Shown here: positions 58,957 to 64,000 of the stretch, one piece after another
How positions within the stretch are numbered: position 1 is the stretch's first letter
How the letters are laid out: each line of letters opens with the position of its first letter
Source: Leifsonia sp. Leaf264
Lineage (GTDB): Bacteria; Actinomycetota; Actinomycetes; Actinomycetales; Microbacteriaceae
Assembly (NCBI RefSeq): GCF_001422325.1
Contig: NZ_LMMR01000006.1
Span: forward strand, 434,001-498,000
Length of the DNA: 64,000 bases
Direction of reading: 5' to 3'
Translations under genes and position numbers: made by a program
The notes under the pieces: generated by a model
Seen by the model: only the letters and a program-made list of their open reading frames with translations
What the model was told of the DNA's origin: nothing
Database searches by the model: none

Positions 58957-60753
58957 TCACACCCCGCCGCCACCGCCCCCGCCGCTGCCTCCGCCGGAGA
59001 CGGCGCCTCCACCCGAGCCACCGCTCGACGCCGAGTAGCTCGAGGTCACGCTCGACGAGACCGAGCCGATGCTCGCGGCGAAGACCGCCGCGTTGAACGG
59101 ATGCGACCCCACGTACCAGCCGGGCTGCGTTCCGGCCTCCTCGTAGTAGCGCCCGAGTTCGACCGTCCACGTCTTCTCGTGGCCGAGGAGCACGGCCCAC
59201 GACAGCAGCCTCTCGGTGAGGTCGAGCATCTGCTCCCTGTCGTCGGTGGCGATCGGGGTGCGCTCGGCACCCTGCGGCGACTGCAGGTACCTGATGCGAT
59301 CGGCCTCGGCCAGCCGGATGTACTCGTCCAACCCCTTCAGGTGGTCGCGTGCCTCGACGCCCTTGGCATCGAGCGGATGCTTCGCCACGGCCACGCAGGC
59401 AGCGATGAGCGCGAGCACGGCGACGCCGATGAAGACGCCAGGCCAGAAGCCGCCGTAGACCGTCGCCAGCGCTATGGCCGAGAACAGGACGGCCGCGATG
59501 CTCGTCACGATGGCTCCCACAACGACGAGGGCGACGGCCCGGGTCGGGAACGGCTTGCGATAGGCATCCGTCACGGAATCGGCGCGCACCCTCTTTCCCA
59601 GTGCGGCAAGGCGCTTGAGGGCCTTCGAGTCGCTCTTTCCGAGCGGCCGTCGCTCACCGGGGGTGAGCTCGGCACCGAAGACGGCGTGCAGCAGCTCGAG
59701 GTCGTCAGCGCTCGGATCCGGGTTACGGAAGGCCTCGCGCCCCGTGGCACGGGTCTGCAGGAACTCGATCTCGTAGCCGTCCTTGCGGCCGGGCCTCGGG
59801 TTCGCGACCTCGACTATGCGCACACGACCGGCGACGGCGAGCGCGAGGATCTGCGCCGGCGTCACGGTCGTGGTCTTGTTGAGGATCACGCCGGCCAACG
59901 GGATGCTCACCCCGACCGGCGGGAGGTACTCGGCCACGATGATCCCCCGGCCGGGCGCGCTCCTCAGTCGTGTCGCACGGATGATGAAGGCGCCGATCAT
60001 GGCGAGCACGCTGAGCACGGTGAAGACCAGCGCGATGATCGGCCACGGAGCGGCCCAGAAGCCGTCGTCACGCGGGGTGAACGTGCCGGGCTCGAAGCCG
60101 ATCGAGAAGCTGAGGTTCTCGTGCGGCCCGATGTCCGATGCCGCGAAGACGTAGCCGTCGGCAGTCTCGGAGATGTCGGCCGGACCATCGGCGCCCTCCG
60201 GGCCGGATGCGGCGTCGGCCTTCCCGGTGCGTGCCTCGAGCAGGTCTGCGGGCAGGTGCACCCGTGCGCTCACCTGGCCGAACGGCTGCGCCCAGTCGGT
60301 GCCGTTGGTGTCGCGGTAGAACTCCTGGGCGTCGGTGTCGGCGTAGTACTTGTCGAGGTACTTCTGCGTGTAGGTGATCACGTAGCCCTGTCGACCGTGC
60401 ACGTAGTCGTCGGCGGCGATGGTGAGGGTCAGCACGCCGTCGTCGCTGTCCTCCTCGTACGGCCGCGCCTGGCCGTCGGTGTCGGTCACCGACACCACGT
60501 GCAGTTCGGTCGGGTGCCCGTCGTAGTCCTCATTCAGGGCGCGACGGATGCCGTGATTCTGGTCGGCGTCGGGGAACACGGCCACCAGCGTCTCGACCGT
60601 CGTCAGGGTGGAGTGCCCGTCGGCGTCGCGGTCGAGGGAGTAGTCGCCGTGGAAGCTCTCGAAGGTGAAGTCGTCGGTGTCGGCCGCGGCTGGAGCGGCA
60701 GATCCCCCGATGACCAGGGCGACGGCGATGGTCAGCAGCAGGAGACGTCTCAC
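58957..60753 (-). CDS. DUF2207 membrane protein
   Basis: The 598-residue protein has a signal peptide ('LLLLTIAVALVIGGSAAPAAA'), a DUF2207 N-terminal extracellular region (about 30-225, 'TLTTVETLVAVFPDADQNHGIRR', 'VITYTQKYLD'), a membrane helix (about 235-258), a cytoplasmic part, two helices (about 410-460), and a second cytoplasmic domain ('YIRLAEADRIRYLQSP'), ending in a Ser/Gly-rich tail as is common in DUF2207 proteins. Function unknown. The start is GTG; AGCCTA (plus 60760-60765; TAGGCT on the minus strand) is 6 nt upstream, so the mRNA is probably leaderless. Convergent with the giant operon. Confidence 0.87.
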   Translation of the reverse strand: MRRLLLLTIAVALVIGGSAAPAAADTDDFTFESFHGDYSLDRDADGHSTLTTVETLVAVFPDADQNHGIRRALNEDYDGHPTELHVVSVTDTDGQARPYEEDSDDGVLTLTIAADDYVHGRQGYVITYTQKYLDKYYADTDAQEFYRDTNGTDWAQPFGQVSARVHLPADLLEARTGKADAASGPEGADGPADISETADGYVFAASDIGPHENLSFSIGFEPGTFTPRDDGFWAAPWPIIALVFTVLSVLAMIGAFIIRATRLRSAPGRGIIVAEYLPPVGVSIPLAGVILNKTTTVTPAQILALAVAGRVRIVEVANPRPGRKDGYEIEFLQTRATGREAFRNPDPSADDLELLHAVFGAELTPGERRPLGKSDSKALKRLAALGKRVRADSVTDAYRKPFPTRAVALVVVGAIVTSIAAVLFSAIALATVYGGFWPGVFIGVAVLALIAACVAVAKHPLDAKGVEARDHLKGLDEYIRLAEADRIRYLQSPQGAERTPIATDDREQMLDLTERLLSWAVLLGHEKTWTVELGRYYEEAGTQPGWYVGSHPFNAAVFAASIGSVSSSVTSSYSASSGGSGGGAVSGGGSGGGGGGGV

Positions 60754-60826
60754 AGCCCCAGCCTAGGTCGGGGCGACGACGCGCGACCGGCGTGATGGTG
60801 GCGTGGCATCCGCCATACTCGGAATC

Positions 60827-62134
60827 ATGTCCACCCAGCCGGTACGCCCGGGGAACGCGCGCCAGCATCCGAACTGGCGAGTGCATCCCGCGTGGATCGT
60901 GGCGGCCGTCGCGTTCCTCGCACTGGTCGGTGCCGCCGGATTCCGGGCCGCGCCGAGCGTGCTCATGCTGCCGTTGCAGGAGGAGTTCGGCTGGACGCGC
61001 ACCCAGCTGTCGGTGGCCGTCACGGTCAACCTGCTGCTCTACGGCCTGATGGCGCCGTTCGCGGCGGCGTTGATGGCGCGCTTCGGCATGCGCATAGTCA
61101 CGACCTGTGCGCTGCTGCTGGTGGCCGCCGGAGCCGGGCTCAGCATCTTCGCGACCGAGCCCTGGATGCTGGTGCTCACCTGGGGCCTGCTCATCGGCGT
61201 CGGCACGGGTTCGATGGCGCTGGTCTTCGCGGCGACAGTGGCCGACCAGTGGTTCGTGCGCCGCCGCGGCCTCGTCGTCGGCGTGCTCACCGCCGGCAGC
61301 GCCACCGGCCAGCTGGCTTTCCTGCCGTTCATCGCGATCCTGGTCGAGCAGCAGGGCTGGCGCTACGCCTCGCTGCTCGTCGCCGCCGGTGCCCTCGCCG
61401 TGGTCCCGCTCGTGCTGCTCTTCCTGCGCAACAATCCCGTCGACCTCGGACTCACGCCGTTCGGGGCTCCAGACAGCTACGTCTACCAGCCGCCCGCGAA
61501 GGGCAATGCGGCGAAGCTCGCGCTGTCGACCCTGGCCAGAGCCAGCCGGGTACGTACCTTCTGGGCACTGGTGGCAGGCTTCGCGATCTGCGGCGCGACC
61601 ACGAACGGCCTCGTCGGCACCCACTTCATCCCGAGCGCGCACGACCACGGCATGTCCGAGACCACCGCGGCCGGGCTGCTCGCCGTCGTCGGGGTGTTCG
61701 ACATCGTCGGCACCATAGCCTCCGGCTGGCTGACCGACCGGGTGAACCCGCGCATCCTCCTCGCCGTCTACTACGCCGGCCGCGGCATCGGACTGCTCGT
61801 GCTGCCGTTCCTGCTCTCGGCGACAGTCGCGCCGCCCATCATCGTCTTCGTGGTCATCTACGGCCTGGACTGGGTGGCCACGGTCCCGCCGACCGTCGCG
61901 CTCTGCCGCGAGGTGTTCGGCAAGGACGGGCCCATCGTCTTCGGCTGGGTCTTCGCCGCCCACCAGATCGGGGCGGCCATCGCCGCGACGGCTGCGGCGA
62001 CGGTGCGGGATGCGACAGGCGAGTACACGCTGGCGTGGTTCGGTGCAGCCGGCCTCTGCGTCGTCGCGGCCGTGGTGAGCATCTCGATCTCGCGGCGTCC
62101 GCGGGAGCTCGCCGCGGCATCCGTGCCCGGCTGA
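60827..62134 (+). CDS. MFS transporter, monocarboxylate/OFA-like
   Basis: This 435-residue protein has 12 membrane segments: 'APSVLMLPLQEEFGWTRTQL' in helix 1-2, 'ALMARFGMRIV', 'GLLIGVGTGSMALVFAATVA' and 'WFVRRRGLVVGVLTAGSATG', motifs typical of MFS_1 proteins of the OFA or MCT-like branch. The second half holds 'GLLAVVGVFDIVGTIASGWLTDRVNPR'. Substrate unknown; organic acids are common. CATACT (60814-60819) lies 7 nt before ATG with no ribosome site. Monocistronic. Confidence 0.87.
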   Translation: MSTQPVRPGNARQHPNWRVHPAWIVAAVAFLALVGAAGFRAAPSVLMLPLQEEFGWTRTQLSVAVTVNLLLYGLMAPFAAALMARFGMRIVTTCALLLVAAGAGLSIFATEPWMLVLTWGLLIGVGTGSMALVFAATVADQWFVRRRGLVVGVLTAGSATGQLAFLPFIAILVEQQGWRYASLLVAAGALAVVPLVLLFLRNNPVDLGLTPFGAPDSYVYQPPAKGNAAKLALSTLARASRVRTFWALVAGFAICGATTNGLVGTHFIPSAHDHGMSETTAAGLLAVVGVFDIVGTIASGWLTDRVNPRILLAVYYAGRGIGLLVLPFLLSATVAPPIIVFVVIYGLDWVATVPPTVALCREVFGKDGPIVFGWVFAAHQIGAAIAATAAATVRDATGEYTLAWFGAAGLCVVAAVVSISISRRPRELAAASVPG

Positions 62135-62360
62135 TCCCGGCATCCGGAATCGAGGAATGATCGCTTGACGACTCGGCGTCGTCGTGCGATTCTGAAAGGC
62201 TGATCGGGCGCCGGAGACGCGCCCAGCGGCCGCGCACACCCACCCACCACAGCCATCGCCGGCAGCAGTGTCGGCGGGTGCGTGCAGACTGCGTCTGCGA
62301 TCCCGTCTCCACCCCATCACCCCAGATGTCCCCTCCCTTCCACCACCATTCGGAGATCTG
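62135..62360. other. intergenic leader of the ABC exporter
   Basis: Apart from a promoter at 62165-62193 I see only a GC-rich leader of about 165 nt with a small GGGCG...CGCCC hairpin near 62206-62224. No small gene is supported. Confidence 0.4.
62165..62193 (+). promoter_or_regulatory. promoter of the ABC exporter
   Basis: TTGACG (62165-62170), 17-nt spacer, GATTCT (62188-62193). The -35 is near consensus. Transcription would leave a leader of about 160 nt. Confidence 0.5.
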
Positions 62361-64000
62361 ATGCTCGGAAAGCTCCTCGTCCGCTACCTGAAGCCGTATC
62401 GCTGGGCCCTGCTCGGCGTGCTCGTCTTCCAGTTCATCGCGGCGCTCGCGTCGCTGTACCTGCCCACCCTCAACGCCCAGATCATCGACAAGGGCGTCGC
62501 GACCGGCGACACCGGCTACATCTGGTCGACCGGCGTGATGATGCTCGGCATCTCGCTCGCGCAGATCGTCGCCTCGATCATCGCCACCTACTTCGCGGCA
62601 CGAGCGGCCATGCAGGCCGGCCGCGACATCCGCGACAACATCTTCGAGAGGGTCAGCGGATTCTCCGAGCGCGAGGTCTCGCAGTTCGGCGCCGGTTCGC
62701 TCATCACCCGCAACACGAACGACGTGCAGCAGGTGCAGATGCTCGCCATGATGGGCGCGACCATGCTCGTCTCGGCGCCGCTGCTCGCCATCGGCGGCGT
62801 GATCATGGCCATCCGCCAGGACATCGGCCTCACCTGGATCATCGCCATCGCCGTGCCGGCACTGCTCATCGTCGCCGCCCTCATCATCAGCCGCATGGTG
62901 CCCTTGTTCCGCACCTACCAGAAGCGCCTCGACGCCGTGAACCGCATCATGCGCGAGCAGCTCACCGGCATCCGCGTGGTGCGCGCCTTCGTGCGCGAGC
63001 CCATCGAGGAGGAGCGCTTCGCCACGGCGAACTACGACATCATGGTCGTCGGTCGCAAGGTCGGATCGCTGTTCGTCATCCTGTTCCCGCTCGCGATGCT
63101 GGTGCTCAACGTCACCGTCGTCGCCGTGATCTGGTTCGGCGCCATCCGTGTCGACAACGGCGACATCCAGATCGGCACCCTGTTCGCGTTCATGCAGTAC
63201 ATCATGCAGATCCTCATGGGCGTGCTCATGGCGAGCTTCATGACGATCATGATCCCCCGCGCCGCCGTGTCGGCCGATCGCATCGGCGAGGTGCTCGACA
63301 GCACCAGCACCCTGGTACGCCCGGCGAAGCCGACCACCACGTTCCCCCAGCCCGGCTCGGTGTCGTTCGACGGAGCCGGCTTCACCTACCCCGGTGCCGA
63401 GCAGCCCGTGCTCTCGGGCATCACGTTCCGCGCCGAGCCCGGCGAGACCGTGGCTGTCGTCGGATCCACCGGAGCCGGCAAGACCACGCTCGTCTCGCTC
63501 ATCCCGCGCCTCTTCGACGTCACGGCCGGCTCGGTGTCCGTCGGCGGCGTCGACGTGCGCCAGGCCGACCTCGACCTGCTGTGGAACGGCATCGGCCTCG
63601 TGCCGCAGCGTCCGTTCCTGTTCACCGGTACCATCGCGTCCAACCTGCGCTTCGGCCGTGAGGAGGCGACGGACGACGAGCTCTGGCGCGCCCTCGAGAT
63701 CGCCCAGGGTGCAGACTTCGTCGCCGAGATGGACGGCCAGCTCGAGGCCCGCATCTCCCAGGGCGGCACCAACGTCTCGGGCGGCCAGCGGCAACGCCTG
63801 GCCATCGCCCGGGCGATCGTGCACCAGCCCGACGTACTCGTGTTCGACGACTCGTTCTCGGCCCTCGACCTCACGACCGACGCGCGACTACGACAAGCAC
63901 TCTGGAGGGAGCTGCCACAGGTGACGAAGATCGTGGTCGCCCAGCGCATCTCGACCATCACCGATGCCGACCGCATCGTCGTCCTCGACGACGGACGGAT
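62361..64000 (+). CDS. ABC exporter half-transporter with degenerate ATP site (partial)
   Basis: The gene runs off the window after 546 codons. ATG 62361 follows GGAG. An ABC_membrane domain (about 12-310, six helices) precedes a nucleotide-binding domain with Walker A 'GSTGAGKTT' (about 368-376), Q-loop 'LVPQRPFLF', signature 'VSGGQRQR', Walker B 'VLVFDDSFSALD' and 'VAQRISTI'. The Walker B catalytic Glu is Asp and the H-loop His is Gln. These are the marks of the degenerate half of heterodimeric exporters (TM287/288 and BmrCD type), so a second half-transporter with the intact site is expected directly downstream. Drug or lipid export is likely. Confidence 0.88.
   Translation, partial: MLGKLLVRYLKPYRWALLGVLVFQFIAALASLYLPTLNAQIIDKGVATGDTGYIWSTGVMMLGISLAQIVASIIATYFAARAAMQAGRDIRDNIFERVSGFSEREVSQFGAGSLITRNTNDVQQVQMLAMMGATMLVSAPLLAIGGVIMAIRQDIGLTWIIAIAVPALLIVAALIISRMVPLFRTYQKRLDAVNRIMREQLTGIRVVRAFVREPIEEERFATANYDIMVVGRKVGSLFVILFPLAMLVLNVTVVAVIWFGAIRVDNGDIQIGTLFAFMQYIMQILMGVLMASFMTIMIPRAAVSADRIGEVLDSTSTLVRPAKPTTTFPQPGSVSFDGAGFTYPGAEQPVLSGITFRAEPGETVAVVGSTGAGKTTLVSLIPRLFDVTAGSVSVGGVDVRQADLDLLWNGIGLVPQRPFLFTGTIASNLRFGREEATDDELWRALEIAQGADFVAEMDGQLEARISQGGTNVSGGQRQRLAIARAIVHQPDVLVFDDSFSALDLTTDARLRQALWRELPQVTKIVVAQRISTITDADRIVVLDDGR

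Noticed and set aside
1-64000. tRNA, rRNA, riboswitch or phage integrase
   Set aside because: None could be recognised by reading; covariance-model searches would be needed to exclude small RNAs.

Overview
The window comes from a high-GC actinobacterium, most likely a member of Microbacteriaceae (Leifsonia, Herbiconiux or a relative). The signs are strong GC third-position bias, dense interleaved genes, many leaderless-looking starts (TANNNT about 6-7 nt before ATG/GTG), an ECF42/DGPF pair, a PopR/ClgR-like regulator beside a second clpP operon, an LAXTG-type surface protein, and very frequent use of the octamer GACGGATG/CATCCGTC. No rRNA, tRNA, CRISPR array or intact insertion sequence was seen.

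0-12.5 kb: a RidA gene, a methyltransferase, then an accessory patch. The patch holds a GmrSD-like (DUF262/DUF1524) gene of foreign base usage, a dead 3' fragment of rtcB, two envelope proteins, and the intact rtcB, whose 3' end matches the fragment at about 95%. An orphan NarL-type regulator follows, divergent from a GlsB-like stress gene and sharing a pair of palindromes with it. A second RidA copy then keeps the same 5' leader as the first, next to two alpha/beta hydrolases.

12.5-28.7 kb: a VOC protein, a CPA1 antiporter, a methyltransferase with a low-complexity insertion, and a two-component system divergent from an FtsX-type ABC exporter. Next come a sortase-type surface adhesin, and a clpP pair in which the second subunit has lost its catalytic serine, with a convergent regulator that ends in Ala-Ala. 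A SulP permease and a broken gamma-glutamyltransferase gene complete the stretch. Intergenic repeats are concentrated here.

28.7-45.6 kb: a LacI-controlled sugar ABC importer (binding protein and two permeases, no ATPase) divergent from a GH42 beta-galactosidase; a secreted subtilase; YjbR; an MFS pump with a divergent TetR and palindromic operators; an Hcp-family protein; an ECF42 sigma factor with its DGPF partner and a matching promoter; and a MarR-isochorismatase-MFS operon.

46-59 kb: the most unusual part. Four genes over 13 kb (1029, 1174, 1518 and 590 residues) are packed with gaps of 4 and 3 nt and a 1-nt overlap. The first carries a DUF6603-like beta-rich core. The other three have no domain I can name but carry motifs I recall from large uncharacterised proteins. 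None has a signal peptide or an evident ATPase. They look like one co-expressed assembly of unknown function and are the best candidate for an undescribed system.

59-64 kb: a DUF2207 membrane protein, an MFS transporter, and an ABC exporter half-transporter with a degenerate ATP site that runs off the window end.
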